DNA of 64,000 bases, taken from assembly GCF_010994275.1 (NCBI RefSeq), contig NZ_WMCD01000011.1:124001-188000 (forward strand), read 5' to 3'. This stretch comes from Cyclobacterium jeungdonense. GTDB lineage: Bacteria; Bacteroidota; Bacteroidia; Cytophagales; Cyclobacteriaceae. Position numbers and translations under genes: made by a program. The notes below the pieces were generated by a model, which saw nothing but the letters and a program-made list of their open reading frames with translations, did no database searches and was not told where the DNA came from. Shown piece by piece: positions 47,101 through 56,845 of the stretch (its first letter is position 1; every line of letters begins with the position of its first letter).

Positions 47101-50100
47101 GAACGGTTTACGGTAGTTAAAGACAAAGACCGGCTAAAACTCCGTATGTATGCCAGGCGCACCTGGTTCTATTTTGAGCGATTTGTCAATGAGGAACATT
47201 ATTGGCTTCCCCCGGATAATTATCAGGAAGACCCTCCGCTACCAGTTGTAGAAAGAACCTCTCCCACAAATATGGGATTGGGACTTGTATCTAATCAGGT
47301 GGCATATAACATGGGTTATATAACTATGGGTGAATTACTGGAACGGCAACAAAAATCTTTACATGCAATTAATGCTCTCGAAAAATATAATGGTCACTTT
47401 TTTAACTGGTACGAAACGCGGCTTGGAGCGGTTTTAAATCCCAGGTATATCTCCACAGTGGATTCCGGAAACCTGGCTGCGAGTTTAATTGTAATCAAAG
47501 AAGCCATTAAGCAGGTAATGAGTATAAGAGGGATCAACAAAAATTTCAAAAATGGCCTAGAGGATACATTGCTCACGATTAAAGAAATTTTTAATGAATT
47601 TAATAGCAAGGATCTACTGCCCGGAGATTCCTTTAATCAGGTTTCATATTTTACCACTTTGATGCTCAAAAAACTGAATTCAGAAACTGAATTAAATCAT
47701 CATGCTGGCCTTGAAAGATTGATGGATTTGAAACATGACGCAGTAAGTTTAAGCGCGGTAGATCTTCAACCTATTAGCAACTTGCTGGATGACAGAAAGC
47801 TCGAAAACCTGCTTTTCTGGATTGAAAGCCCGTTAAAGCTAATTGAAAATGCAATGGACGAACACAAATTTTTACTCCTACCGGATGAAATTGATGGAAA
47901 TATCTATTCACCTGAGGAATTAAACATATTGATAAAGGATAAATACAACAATCACAGTTGTTGCATGCTTCTGGAAAAATGGCAAAACCAGGCTGATAAT
48001 ATAGTATCACTTTCAGAAAAAATGATTGACGATATGGATTTCTCTTTTCTCTATCAAAAGAAAAGGGGGCTGTTCAGTATTGGTTATAATTTGGATATCG
48101 CCCAGTTTGATAAAAGCACTTATGACCTCCTGGCCAGTGAAGCGCGAATCGCCTCCTATATTGCTATTTCAAAAGGAGATGTATCCGTAGAACACTGGTT
48201 TCGGCTAAGCAGAAGGCTAACCAGTATAAATCGTGAAGAAATTTTGCTTTCCTGGGGTGGAACCATGTTTGAATATTTGATGCCCTTACTTTTTATGCGT
48301 TCTTATCCTGATACGATAATGAGTCACACTTATAAGAATGTAATCAATTGGCAAAAGGAGTATGGTGACAAACGGGATCTTCCCTGGGGTTTTTCTGAAA
48401 GTGCTTATTATTTTCTTAATATCGACATGCAATACCAATACCGCACCTTTGGTGTGCCCGGGCTTGGATTAAAACGCGGTTTGGCTGACGAATATGTTGT
48501 GGCACCTTATGCTTCCATGCTTGCCCTAATGGTCGATCCTAAAATTTCAATCAAAAACCTGAAAAGAATTGAAAAATCTGGGGGCTTAGGACTTCTAGGT
48601 TTCTACGATGCCATTGATTACACCCCTTCACACCTCCTGGCTGGCGAACCTTTTAAAACGGTAAAAACATATATGGTTCATCATCACGGTATGAGTTTGA
48701 TAGCACTTGATAATTTTCTCAATGGCTGGACAATCAATAACAATTTCCATGCTGACTTATCAATAAAAAGTTGTGAGCTTATTTTACAGGAAAGAATACC
48801 AAAAGGAGTGCCTATCAAAGAGCCACATCCCATTGATGCTGAACTCGAACCAGGGAGGAAAACATCTATGAGCACTATAGTAGAACACTCCGGGATAAAT
48901 GAACTCGATATGAGTCCACCAAGATTACATACCCTCTCCAATGGTAATTTCTCTGCGATGATAACTCATGCGGGCACCGGTTATTCCGCTTCAAAAAGTA
49001 TCATGATAAATTCCTGGAAACCTGACCCTACAATAGATCCACTTGGGTTTTTCTTTTATATCAAAGATACTGAAAGTGGAAAATTTTGGTCTGCAATGCA
49101 TCAACCGGTCAAACGAAAACCTGACAGATATGACACCTGGTTTCACAACGGTAAAGTTGTATGCTCCCGTGTTGACGATTGGATTGAAACCACTTCTGAA
49201 ATTTGCGTTTCCCTTGATCACCCAATCGAACTCAGAAATCTTATTTTCACCAACTATTCTGACCGCGAACGCAGCCTTGAGGTTTATAGTTATGCTGAAG
49301 TGGTCTTAAACAAGATGGTTTATCATAATGCCCATCCAGCATTCTCTAAACTATTTATAGAAACTGAATATCTGTCAATGCATCATTCCATTATCGCTAA
49401 AAGAAGACCACGCAGTAAGGAAGAAAACCCGATATGGCTTGTGCATACCTTTGCCAGTGATTGTAAGGATAAATCAACCGATCCATTGCAATTTGAGACA
49501 GAAAGATCTAATTTCATAGGTAAAGGCAGGTCTTTGAGCAATCCGAAAGCCATGGATGACGGAAACCGTTTTAAAGGCTCTCAGGGTAATGTGTCCGATC
49601 CCATTGTAAGCTTTCAACAAAAAATCAAACTCAATCCCGGGGAAAAAATCCAGCTTTCATTTGGGCTTGGCTTTGCTGCATCAAGGGAGGAAGCAATAGA
49701 AATGGCCGATATTTATGACAGTTGGCAAGCTGTTAACAGGGCTTTTGACCTTGCTTCTGTTTATGGTTCAGTAGAGTTAAACCATATTGCATTAAATAGC
49801 AGGCAGGCCCATTACATCCAAAAACTTTCTTCTTTTGTTTACTATGGAGACCCCAGATACAGAACAAATGAATACCTGCTTCAACTCAATCACAAAAAAC
49901 AGCAGGATCTTTGGCCATATGGAATATCCGGGGATTTCCCATTGGTAATCTTTCGTATCAATGAAGCCAATCAACTCAAGCATGTGAAGTTTTTATTCAA
50001 AGTACATGCTTTCTGGCGATTGCGCGGCATTGAAACCGAACTACTCATAATAAATGAACATGCCCCTGGGTATATAGATGAAGTGCAGGATGCAATTCAA

Positions 50101-52824
50101 TTAGCAATTGAGTCTTCTCTTGAACGGGATGTTATCCATAAAAGAGGCGGTGTTTTTGCCTATAGAGCTGATAAGATTCAGGAAGAAGATATTACTCTTT
50201 TATTAAGTGTTGCGCACGCTGTTTTTGACAAAAAATTACCCGATTTTTCTAAGATAAAACTACCTGCTAAAACGGATTCGTGGTATATAGCAGATGAAGA
50301 AACAGCTTATTCGCCACTTAGAGAACAGGAGATATTAATTGAGGATTTATATAAAGAGAAGCAGGATAAGCTGCAATTCTTCAATGGGTATGGCGGGTTT
50401 TCTGAAGACGGAAAGGAATATCACATTCTGATTAAAAAAGATCCGGCTACCGGCTCTCACATATTCCCACCTGTACCATGGATTAACGTTATTGCAAATC
50501 CCAATTTTGGTTTTACAATCTCTGAAAGCGGCGCCGGGTATACCTGGAGTGAAAATAGCCGCGAGAATAAATTAACATCATGGTCCAATGACCCGATTAA
50601 AGACGTGCATTCTGAAGCGTTTTACATTAGAGATGAAAAAACAAAGAAATACTGGTCCCCCACACCTGGTCCCATAATTTGTTCCGGTTTCTACCATGTT
50701 ATACACGGATTTGGTTATACAAGCTTTGAACTTACTTCAAATAACCTGGAGCAAAAACTCATACAGTTTGTTCCTGAAAATGAATCTCTAAAAATTTCAA
50801 AACTCATTTTGAAAAACAAGGGAAGTGAAATACAAAAACTTTCTGTGTTCCGTTATTTAGAGAGGGTTTTAGGTGTTGAACGAACAAACTCTTCCCGATT
50901 TGTAATTCAGGAAGCTTCGGATGATGGAAATACCGTATATGCAACCAATAACTACAACAATGAATTTGCCGGAAGAACCGTCTTTTCCTCTGTTATTAAT
51001 CCTTTACAGGATGCCCGCTTTCAGTTTACCACAGATCGGCAGCAATTTATTGGAAGAAATCGCTCCTTGAATAAGCCGCTTGCGATCACTACTAAAGAAT
51101 TTCTTGAAAACAGGCTTCAGATAGGTGGAGATCCTTGTTCGGCAATTCAAACTGTTTTTGAGTTGGTACCAGGGGGGGAAGTCACCCTCATCTTTCTGGA
51201 AGGAGAAAGCCGCAATAGGAAAGAAGCAGATTTAACAATTCAAAATTATTCAGGTATTGCCCAGGCTGATGCCCAACTCCTGAATGTGAAAAGCTTTTGG
51301 CTAAAATTGCTCACAAAAATTCAAATTGCGACTCCTGATAAATCTTTGGACGTTATGATGAACGGATGGTTAATGTACCAAAATATTTCCAGTCGTATCT
51401 GGGCTCGTACCGCTTTTTATCAGGCGGGAGGGGCCTATGGTTTCAGGGATCAATTGCAGGATGCCGCTGCCGCATTGTATGTAGACCCCCAATTGTGCCG
51501 GAATCAGATTTTACTGCATGCCAGAAATCAGTTTAAAGAAGGGGATGTACTGCATTGGTGGCACCCCCCTACAGGAAGAGGTATTCGTTCCAGAATTACT
51601 GATGACCGTCTATGGCTTCCCTATGTCGTAGAATTTTATTTACAATCAACGAATGATAAATCAATCCTACAGGTAAAATTGCCCTATATTATTGCTCGGA
51701 AACTTGAGCCGTCTGAACATGAAGCATACCTGAATCCAAACCTGCTGCCGGACAAAGGAACACTTTATGAACATTGCTGTAAGGCGATTGATATTTCACT
51801 GCAATTTGGCGATCACGGTTTACCACTTATAGGGGGAGGAGATTGGAACGACGGAATGAACCGCGTAGGTGAAAAAGGAAAAGGTGAAAGTGTATGGCTT
51901 GGTTTTTTTATGTATTATATTTTGGTGCGGTTTGAAAAATATTGCCGGATGATGAATGATATTTCCAGGGCAGATAAATACCAAAGCGTCGCAACAAACC
52001 TTAAAGAAAATCTCAATAAAGCAGGCTGGGATGGAAAATGGTATCTCAGGGCTTTTTATGACGATGGAACACCTCTGGGTTCTTCAGAAAATGATGAATG
52101 CAAAATAGATGCTATCTCCCAGGCTTGGTCTGTCATTTCTGGAGTAACTTCTGAAAATAGAAGCAAAAAAGTATTGACGGCTGTGGAAGAACATCTTATT
52201 TCTGAAGATGACAAGTTAATTCGTTTACTCACACCTCCGTTTGATAGAACTGTTAAAGACCCCGGTTATATCAAAGGGTATATCCCGGGGGTAAGGGAAA
52301 ACGGCGGGCAATATACACATGCTGCCCTTTGGACAATAAAAGCATTTGCAGAAGTGGGTATGGGAGAAAAGGCTGTCCACTACCTGAATATGATTAATCC
52401 AGTAAATCATTCCCTAAACCAGGAATCAGTAAATAAATATAAGGTAGAACCTTATGTCATAGCAGCAGATATTTACGGCGAAGCCCCGCTTACAGGACAG
52501 GGCGGCTGGAGTTGGTACACCGGTTCAGCTGGCTGGATGTACAGGGTTACACTGGAATCTATCCTGGGATTTCAATTTTATGACAACTCAATTTTGTTGA
52601 AACCTGCTATTTCTAAAAGTTGGAAGGTGTATAGCATAGAGGTGGTATTAGATGATGATAAAACAACTTTTTACATTAAAATAGAAAATCCTGATGGACT
52701 GCAGTCCGGTAAACTTGAAGGGACCATTGATGGGGAAAATGTAGATTTTAAAAGTGTGCCAGCAATCATTCTGGCTAAAAAAGACAAGCAGAGACACAAA
52801 ATTGTATTGAAAATTAAAAAGTGA
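44128..52824 (+). CDS. ndvB: NdvB-type cyclic beta-1,2-glucan synthase
   Basis: A 2898-residue inner-membrane enzyme with the full layout of cyclic beta-1,2-glucan synthases (about 2830-2870 residues in Rhizobium and Brucella). The N-terminal helical region is followed by membrane segments near 405-460. The GT84 glycosyltransferase domain has D627-A-D629 in ITLDADTKLPPD and RRIHRWTRGDWQ near 770. More membrane segments lie near 820-860 and 945-990. A glycoamylase-like domain (about 1310-1540) shows GLLGFYDAIDYTPSH and MVHHHGMSLIALDN. Two beta-sandwich units lie near 1590-1850 and 2110-2360. The C-terminal GH94 phosphorylase-like domain (about 2410-2825) carries D2572-W-N-D2575 in GGDWNDGMNR. 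It would make, size and cyclise an osmoprotective glucan in the envelope. All motifs look intact. Confidence 0.93.
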   Translation: MFTAKKPTVSFNIRFLKESAINLAKAHRVSPTSNDPKPIRPILDDSKQILTETYRTLSKSVKSGREISSASKWLMDNFYIIQEQTVQIAADFPNAYQKSIPILAVGEYEGFPRVYEIIRNLLTHTDNVLDNEVLVEYIQGYQEEETLKLGELWAIPIMIRLCLIQILAEKASRILDQKQISNEVDDFIKEIEKENLQEPGALSHAISHWVKDHSEKLGLSYLLELFNQLNAAGLLQEEQKRWFNYRVNQYEINLEDAIRLEAQKQSRLQLNIQNAVVSLREITETDWSDFVEECSVIDRILMQDPAGQYSKMDFQTRDIYRKAIEKLSKGSSLSETEVSNCVLHLAKEQAKKKPEVNEDLLYDSNRIKQHIGYFLIGDGYDQITKKVGYSTPLREKFIRLFEKHFFLYLVLLFCFTILFIWVLLMATGALSSSVTVLTIVILVAFFPALELSIIIINRFFSFFLPPRVLPKMDYKENIPTTSRTLVVVPTMVTSREDVLRQIENLEIHSLANPDSTLQFALLSDFKDANEKVLEGDDEILKTAENAIEDLNNRYSSQYGNRFFMLHRERLWNKSENVWMGWERKRGKLEELNALICDPVAKTSYTFTAGNFLQSLSLNPVQFVITLDADTKLPPDTAERLISTIAHPLNRAWYDRDKERITKGYSIIQPRISFTPESARKTWFSKIFSGNVGIDPYSAAVSDIYQDLSGEAIFTGKGIYDVRAFHHVLCNRFPENRILSHDLLESTYLRTGLATDIELFDDYPSTYINYSRRIHRWTRGDWQIAAWLFSRVPGQNGKTRNPINLLSKWKIFDNIRRSLNFLFLTIFFVAGLFLLPGLWWVWIGAAFGILAFRIYENLSSDLLNRPARVRWKLYMEKVIDNLKINTVQTISTVIIFPHQAFNQLNALVRSLYRVFISKKWLLEWATASHTEGVSPNSLSSYFRIMVFPVLLGVSIFITAILTSPPYLWVVIPFSLLWTGSPFYVWYISQPIKERFTVVKDKDRLKLRMYARRTWFYFERFVNEEHYWLPPDNYQEDPPLPVVERTSPTNMGLGLVSNQVAYNMGYITMGELLERQQKSLHAINALEKYNGHFFNWYETRLGAVLNPRYISTVDSGNLAASLIVIKEAIKQVMSIRGINKNFKNGLEDTLLTIKEIFNEFNSKDLLPGDSFNQVSYFTTLMLKKLNSETELNHHAGLERLMDLKHDAVSLSAVDLQPISNLLDDRKLENLLFWIESPLKLIENAMDEHKFLLLPDEIDGNIYSPEELNILIKDKYNNHSCCMLLEKWQNQADNIVSLSEKMIDDMDFSFLYQKKRGLFSIGYNLDIAQFDKSTYDLLASEARIASYIAISKGDVSVEHWFRLSRRLTSINREEILLSWGGTMFEYLMPLLFMRSYPDTIMSHTYKNVINWQKEYGDKRDLPWGFSESAYYFLNIDMQYQYRTFGVPGLGLKRGLADEYVVAPYASMLALMVDPKISIKNLKRIEKSGGLGLLGFYDAIDYTPSHLLAGEPFKTVKTYMVHHHGMSLIALDNFLNGWTINNNFHADLSIKSCELILQERIPKGVPIKEPHPIDAELEPGRKTSMSTIVEHSGINELDMSPPRLHTLSNGNFSAMITHAGTGYSASKSIMINSWKPDPTIDPLGFFFYIKDTESGKFWSAMHQPVKRKPDRYDTWFHNGKVVCSRVDDWIETTSEICVSLDHPIELRNLIFTNYSDRERSLEVYSYAEVVLNKMVYHNAHPAFSKLFIETEYLSMHHSIIAKRRPRSKEENPIWLVHTFASDCKDKSTDPLQFETERSNFIGKGRSLSNPKAMDDGNRFKGSQGNVSDPIVSFQQKIKLNPGEKIQLSFGLGFAASREEAIEMADIYDSWQAVNRAFDLASVYGSVELNHIALNSRQAHYIQKLSSFVYYGDPRYRTNEYLLQLNHKKQQDLWPYGISGDFPLVIFRINEANQLKHVKFLFKVHAFWRLRGIETELLIINEHAPGYIDEVQDAIQLAIESSLERDVIHKRGGVFAYRADKIQEEDITLLLSVAHAVFDKKLPDFSKIKLPAKTDSWYIADEETAYSPLREQEILIEDLYKEKQDKLQFFNGYGGFSEDGKEYHILIKKDPATGSHIFPPVPWINVIANPNFGFTISESGAGYTWSENSRENKLTSWSNDPIKDVHSEAFYIRDEKTKKYWSPTPGPIICSGFYHVIHGFGYTSFELTSNNLEQKLIQFVPENESLKISKLILKNKGSEIQKLSVFRYLERVLGVERTNSSRFVIQEASDDGNTVYATNNYNNEFAGRTVFSSVINPLQDARFQFTTDRQQFIGRNRSLNKPLAITTKEFLENRLQIGGDPCSAIQTVFELVPGGEVTLIFLEGESRNRKEADLTIQNYSGIAQADAQLLNVKSFWLKLLTKIQIATPDKSLDVMMNGWLMYQNISSRIWARTAFYQAGGAYGFRDQLQDAAAALYVDPQLCRNQILLHARNQFKEGDVLHWWHPPTGRGIRSRITDDRLWLPYVVEFYLQSTNDKSILQVKLPYIIARKLEPSEHEAYLNPNLLPDKGTLYEHCCKAIDISLQFGDHGLPLIGGGDWNDGMNRVGEKGKGESVWLGFFMYYILVRFEKYCRMMNDISRADKYQSVATNLKENLNKAGWDGKWYLRAFYDDGTPLGSSENDECKIDAISQAWSVISGVTSENRSKKVLTAVEEHLISEDDKLIRLLTPPFDRTVKDPGYIKGYIPGVRENGGQYTHAALWTIKAFAEVGMGEKAVHYLNMINPVNHSLNQESVNKYKVEPYVIAADIYGEAPLTGQGGWSWYTGSAGWMYRVTLESILGFQFYDNSILLKPAISKSWKVYSIEVVLDDDKTTFYIKIENPDGLQSGKLEGTIDGENVDFKSVPAIILAKKDKQRHKIVLKIKK

Positions 52825-52828
52825 TAAT

Positions 52829-54117
52829 ATGGAGTATAATACAGCAGGTTTAACTGAAGGTCTGCGGTTTACCAATTTTATGCAGGAGCACCCGTTTGCA
52901 CGCCATCACGCGCCGCATTGATGACGGGCTCCCTTGCAAGACGGGTTGATCTAGACCTGGACGTAAATAACCGATGGGTGCTTTTTCCCAAAGCCTCAAA
53001 GGGCACTAACCCTACTGAAAAAATATTGCCTGAGATTTTGAAGGAAGCCAGATATGCTACTGCCATTGTAGGCAAATGGCATCTGGGGGACCAACCAGAA
53101 TACCTGCCAACTAAACATGGATTTGATTTTTGGTATGATCTTCCCTATTCCAATGACATGGAGATATGTGAAAATGATGAACCCATACTCCCCTTGATGA
53201 GAAATGAAGAAGTCGAAGAAAGAATCAAAGCAGGAGCGAAGAACAGGGAACATCAAGCCACCTTAACTCAAAAATATACAGAAGCATCCCTTAAATGGAT
53301 AGAAGAGCATAAAAAACGGCCTTTTTTCCTCTACCTTTCCCATACCATGCCTCATGTACCTGTGGCAGCACGGGAGGCTTTTTATCAGCAGACCAATCAT
53401 CTCAATACCGCATTTGGAGGAAGTATTGCTGAAGTCAGTTGGTCTACCGGGCAGATACTGGAATACATTCCAGAGATGGAACTTTCGGAAAATACCTTGG
53501 TGATTTTTACCTCAGATAATGGAGGAGCCCAAAATTTTGGTTCAAGTAATGGGATATTGAAGGGGAGTAAAGGACAAACCTATGAAGGGGGCATACGCGT
53601 CCCTTTTCTGGCCTGGTGGCCGGGTAAAATCGAACCCGGTACAACCTGCCATACACCCGCTTCCGTTTTGGATTTATTACCTACTTTTTCATCAATAGCC
53701 GGGGCAAAGCTGGATCGTTCCCCAAAGCGGGACGGCATGGATATTTCCGATTATTTTTTTAATCCGGATTCACTCCGAAACGACCGACCTGTCTATTATT
53801 GGCATGCCGGTTACCTTATGGGGCTAAGACTTGGGGATTGGAAGCTCAATTTGCTGGGCACCTTCAATGAAGAGCAAAAGGAAAACATAAGGAAGTCCAC
53901 CTATAATATAACACAGTTTCCGGAAGGCATGGAATTAATTAACCTTCGGAAGGATCCAGCTGAAACCACGGATGTTTCAAGGGATTTTCCGGAAGTGGTC
54001 GAAGCATTAAGTAAATTGGCGGACAAACAAATAGAAGCACTCAGCCAATTTGACCAGTACGGTCCGGAAGTGAGAAAAACCCTGGTGGTGGATCGCCCTG
54101 TTTTTCTGATCGAATAA
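52829..54117 (+). pseudogene. Sulfatase with lost N-terminus and a frameshift at the active-site loop
   Basis: From 52829 one frame reads MEYNTAGLTEGLRFTNF; a one-base shift in a T run at 52876-52879 restores the other frame, YAGAPVCTPSRAALMTGSLA, giving the formylglycine motif C-T-P-S-R at 52897-52911. The rest of the protein is intact to 54117, with KWHLGDQPEYLPTKHGFDFW, FTSDNGGAQNFGSSNG and LINLRKDPAETTDVS. The signal peptide and the first metal-binding Asp pair expected before EGLRF are absent; the preceding DNA runs straight into the ndvB stop codon five bases upstream. The gene is therefore truncated by a rearrangement. The frame alone from 52918 would give 399 residues without an active site. 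Confidence 0.82.
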
Positions 54118-54169
54118 AAATGGTAACATGAGTTGGAAAAAAGATTACGTATTACTGAAAAATGAAAGC

Positions 54170-56590
54170 ATGAACAAATTTACTTTAATCGTTTTGGTTT
54201 GGGTTGCCTTTTCTTGCACAGGGTCCGAGGAGTATGCCCTTGATTGCGGATTATGCCCGGAAACAGGTGCCCGATGGCTGGAGGCGGACAGGCCCTTACC
54301 TGAAGCTGATTCTCTTTTTTATGCCCCGCGTCCCGCTCCCCTGTTCCGAAAGGAGTTTTCAGTGTCCTCGGAGATTGACAGTGCCACGCTATCCATTACC
54401 GCCGCCGGTTATTACATAGCGACTATAAATGGTGACACCGTAGGAAAAAATGTCTTGGATCCGGCGTGGACGGATTACACTAAGAGGGTTTATTTTACCG
54501 AATACGATGTTTCCAATCACCTGAAAGCAGGGGAGAATAGCATAGGCGTGACCTTGGGAAATGGCTTTTACAACCCCCTCCCTTTGAGAAAGTGGGGGAG
54601 AAGAAACCCGCGGGTGGATTTAAATGTAGGCAAACCTACGTTTATTGCCAGGCTACGGGTGACCTACGCGGATGGGAGTGTCGCCGAAATAGTTACCAAC
54701 GATAGTTGGAAACATAACTTCGGGCCTCTTATAAAAAACAGTGTCTACCTGGGAGTGGTCTACGATCAAACCAAGGAAATTGAGGGATGGGATCTGCCGG
54801 GTTTTGACGACGATACCTGGAAACCGGCCATAGCCGGCACGGGTCCGGGTGGAGCTTTGCAACAAGCTTTTTTCCCAGGTGTTCAGGTGACAGACGAGAT
54901 CATTCCCGTAGCAGTGCATGCTGTAGAACCGGGAAAATTCATCGTAGACATGGGAGTGAATTTTACCGGCACCTATCGAATCAGACTTTCAGGAAATGAA
55001 GGAGATACCCTTACGTTTAGGTTTGGTGAGCGAATCTACGAAGACGGGACGTTGAATCCCATGACCACCGTGGTGGGGCAAATTAAGAAAGAGGGGATTG
55101 GAGGTCCGGGTGCCCCTACCATTGCCTGGCAAACGGATCGTTATATAATGGGTAATCAAGAAGCCTATTTTACCCCGGACTTTGTGTACCGCACCTATCG
55201 GTATATGGAAATTGAAGGCTTAAAAGAGGCACCATTGCTTTCCGATATTCAGGGCTTGTTTATCCATTCAAATATTCCCGATAAAAGTAATTTTACCAGT
55301 TCAAATCCCCTGTTGAATGAGATCCAGGATGCGGTGCATCGAACGTTTCGATCCAATCTGGTGAGTGTGCAGTCCGACTGTGCGGTGCGGGAAAAGTTTG
55401 GATATGGGGGAGACCTGAATGCGACCAGTGAATCCTTTATTTATAATTTTGACATGCAGGATTTTTACCGGAAGACCATTTACGACTGGGTGGACGCTAT
55501 GAATGATTCCACCTTTGTGGACACGGCCCCTTATGCTGGGATTAAGTATTGTGGGATCAGTTGGGAGTCGGCTTTTTTAATCACCCAATATTACCTTTAC
55601 CTCTATTATAACGATACCGCCATTGTAACGGAACTTTACGATTTAAATAAAAAGTGGATGGACAAAGCAGCACGTATTCATCCAGAAGGAATGGTAAACG
55701 AAGGGCTGGCGGACCACGAGTCCCTGGAACCAGTGCCCGTTCAGTTGACAGGAACCGGCCATTACCTTCAATGTGCCAAGATTATGGAAACCTTTGCCAA
55801 CCTAATGGGTGATCAGGAAAGCACTGCTGAATATGCGCAACTGGCAGCCAACCTAACGGGAATACTAAAGGATCACTTTTGGGACAAGGCCGTGGCAGAG
55901 CCTATCAATAAGCAAACCCTTTTTTCGACCTTACTTTTTCATGAAGTCATACCGGAGGAGGATCTTGATCGAGCAAGGGACTCCTTGCTGACGGCAGTCC
56001 AAAACGGCCCTTCAGGGCAATTCAATACAGGTATCTTTGGGACAAAATACGTTCTGGAAACGCTTTCGGCGCGTGCATCTCCAGATGCGGTTTATGATGT
56101 GGTCAATAGTACCAAATTTCCCGGTTGGGGCTTCATGATTGATAATGGAGCCACCAGTATCTGGGAGACCTGGAAAGAAAGTGACAACACCTTTACCAAT
56201 AGCCATCCCATGTTTGGAACGGTCACCGAGTGGTTTTATCGTTGGTTGGGAGGAATCAGGCCCGATCCGAATCACCCGGGATTTAGCGAATTCACGCTGG
56301 CGCCATCTACTCCGGAAGGGCTGGATCAGATCAGTTGCCACTACGATGCACCTCAGGGTACCATTGTTTCCAATTGGCAACGAAATCCGGATCATTCAGT
56401 GATGTTTGAAATAGAAATTCCACAGAAAAGTAAAGCAAATGTTAGCCTGCCTATTCGTTTCAATCAAGAAATCTCCCTTGAGAAAAACGGCAATCTTATG
56501 GAAGCCGAACAACTGGAAGGAATGGATACCGGACAATTTACCTTGGAGTCGGGATCGTATCGCATTATCCTTTCGGAAGGGGGAAGTTAG
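54170..56590 (+). CDS. GH78 alpha-L-rhamnosidase lipoprotein
   Basis: A glycoside hydrolase of family 78, removing terminal alpha-L-rhamnose from glycans. I choose ATG 54170 (MNKFTLIVLVWVAFSC, a lipobox), giving about 806 residues; the frame extends 14 codons upstream to 54128. N-terminal beta domains (about 45-330) include LSITAAGYYIATINGDTVGK and VLDPAWTDYTKRVYF. The (alpha/alpha)6 catalytic domain (about 385-720) has SDCAVREKFGYGGDLNATSE, the family's D-C-x-x-R-E...G-D region, and NGATSIWETWKESDN. A C-terminal beta domain closes it. Motifs are complete. It follows the damaged sulfatase by some 50 bases and precedes a susCD pair, which identifies rhamnose as a likely component of the target glycan. 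Confidence 0.92.
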   Translation: MNKFTLIVLVWVAFSCTGSEEYALDCGLCPETGARWLEADRPLPEADSLFYAPRPAPLFRKEFSVSSEIDSATLSITAAGYYIATINGDTVGKNVLDPAWTDYTKRVYFTEYDVSNHLKAGENSIGVTLGNGFYNPLPLRKWGRRNPRVDLNVGKPTFIARLRVTYADGSVAEIVTNDSWKHNFGPLIKNSVYLGVVYDQTKEIEGWDLPGFDDDTWKPAIAGTGPGGALQQAFFPGVQVTDEIIPVAVHAVEPGKFIVDMGVNFTGTYRIRLSGNEGDTLTFRFGERIYEDGTLNPMTTVVGQIKKEGIGGPGAPTIAWQTDRYIMGNQEAYFTPDFVYRTYRYMEIEGLKEAPLLSDIQGLFIHSNIPDKSNFTSSNPLLNEIQDAVHRTFRSNLVSVQSDCAVREKFGYGGDLNATSESFIYNFDMQDFYRKTIYDWVDAMNDSTFVDTAPYAGIKYCGISWESAFLITQYYLYLYYNDTAIVTELYDLNKKWMDKAARIHPEGMVNEGLADHESLEPVPVQLTGTGHYLQCAKIMETFANLMGDQESTAEYAQLAANLTGILKDHFWDKAVAEPINKQTLFSTLLFHEVIPEEDLDRARDSLLTAVQNGPSGQFNTGIFGTKYVLETLSARASPDAVYDVVNSTKFPGWGFMIDNGATSIWETWKESDNTFTNSHPMFGTVTEWFYRWLGGIRPDPNHPGFSEFTLAPSTPEGLDQISCHYDAPQGTIVSNWQRNPDHSVMFEIEIPQKSKANVSLPIRFNQEISLEKNGNLMEAEQLEGMDTGQFTLESGSYRIILSEGGS

Positions 56591-56661
56591 GCGCTTCGTT
56601 GCTATCAGCTGATTTAAATGTCCGATGATCAGCGGTTAATTTTTTGGTAATCAGGTATATT

Positions 56662-56708
56662 ATAATAAAGGCGAATCTTGCTTAGGTAAGATCCGCCTTT
56701 ATTATTAT
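56662..56708. terminator. Rho-independent terminator after the GH78 gene
   Basis: ATAATAAAGGCG-ATCTT (from 56662) pairs with AAGATCCGCCTTTATTAT (ending about 56706) around GCTTAGGT, with a flanking A/T tract on both sides. The stem is long and nearly perfect, so it separates the GH78 transcript from the following susC gene and could work in both directions. Confidence 0.8.
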
Positions 56709-56749
56709 AACTGGTTTAGGCAGTTGGAATGGATTGAAAATGGTTATTT

Positions 56750-56818
56750 GAGTGGTTAATATACCACACATTTTGGTTAAAATATTGGATGTTTTCTGCT
56801 GGGCATCTTAATAAATTT
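56750..56818 (+). repeat. Shared leader element, copy B (upstream of second susC)
   Basis: Matches 42436-42507 in order, including the exact block ACACATTTTGGTTAAAATA followed by TTGGAT and later TCTTAATAAATTTA. It ends about 28 bases before the preferred susC start codon, so it most likely contains the susC promoter and 5' leader. Confidence 0.65.
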
Positions 56819-56845
56819 AAAAATTGTTCACTTAATCAATTTGTT

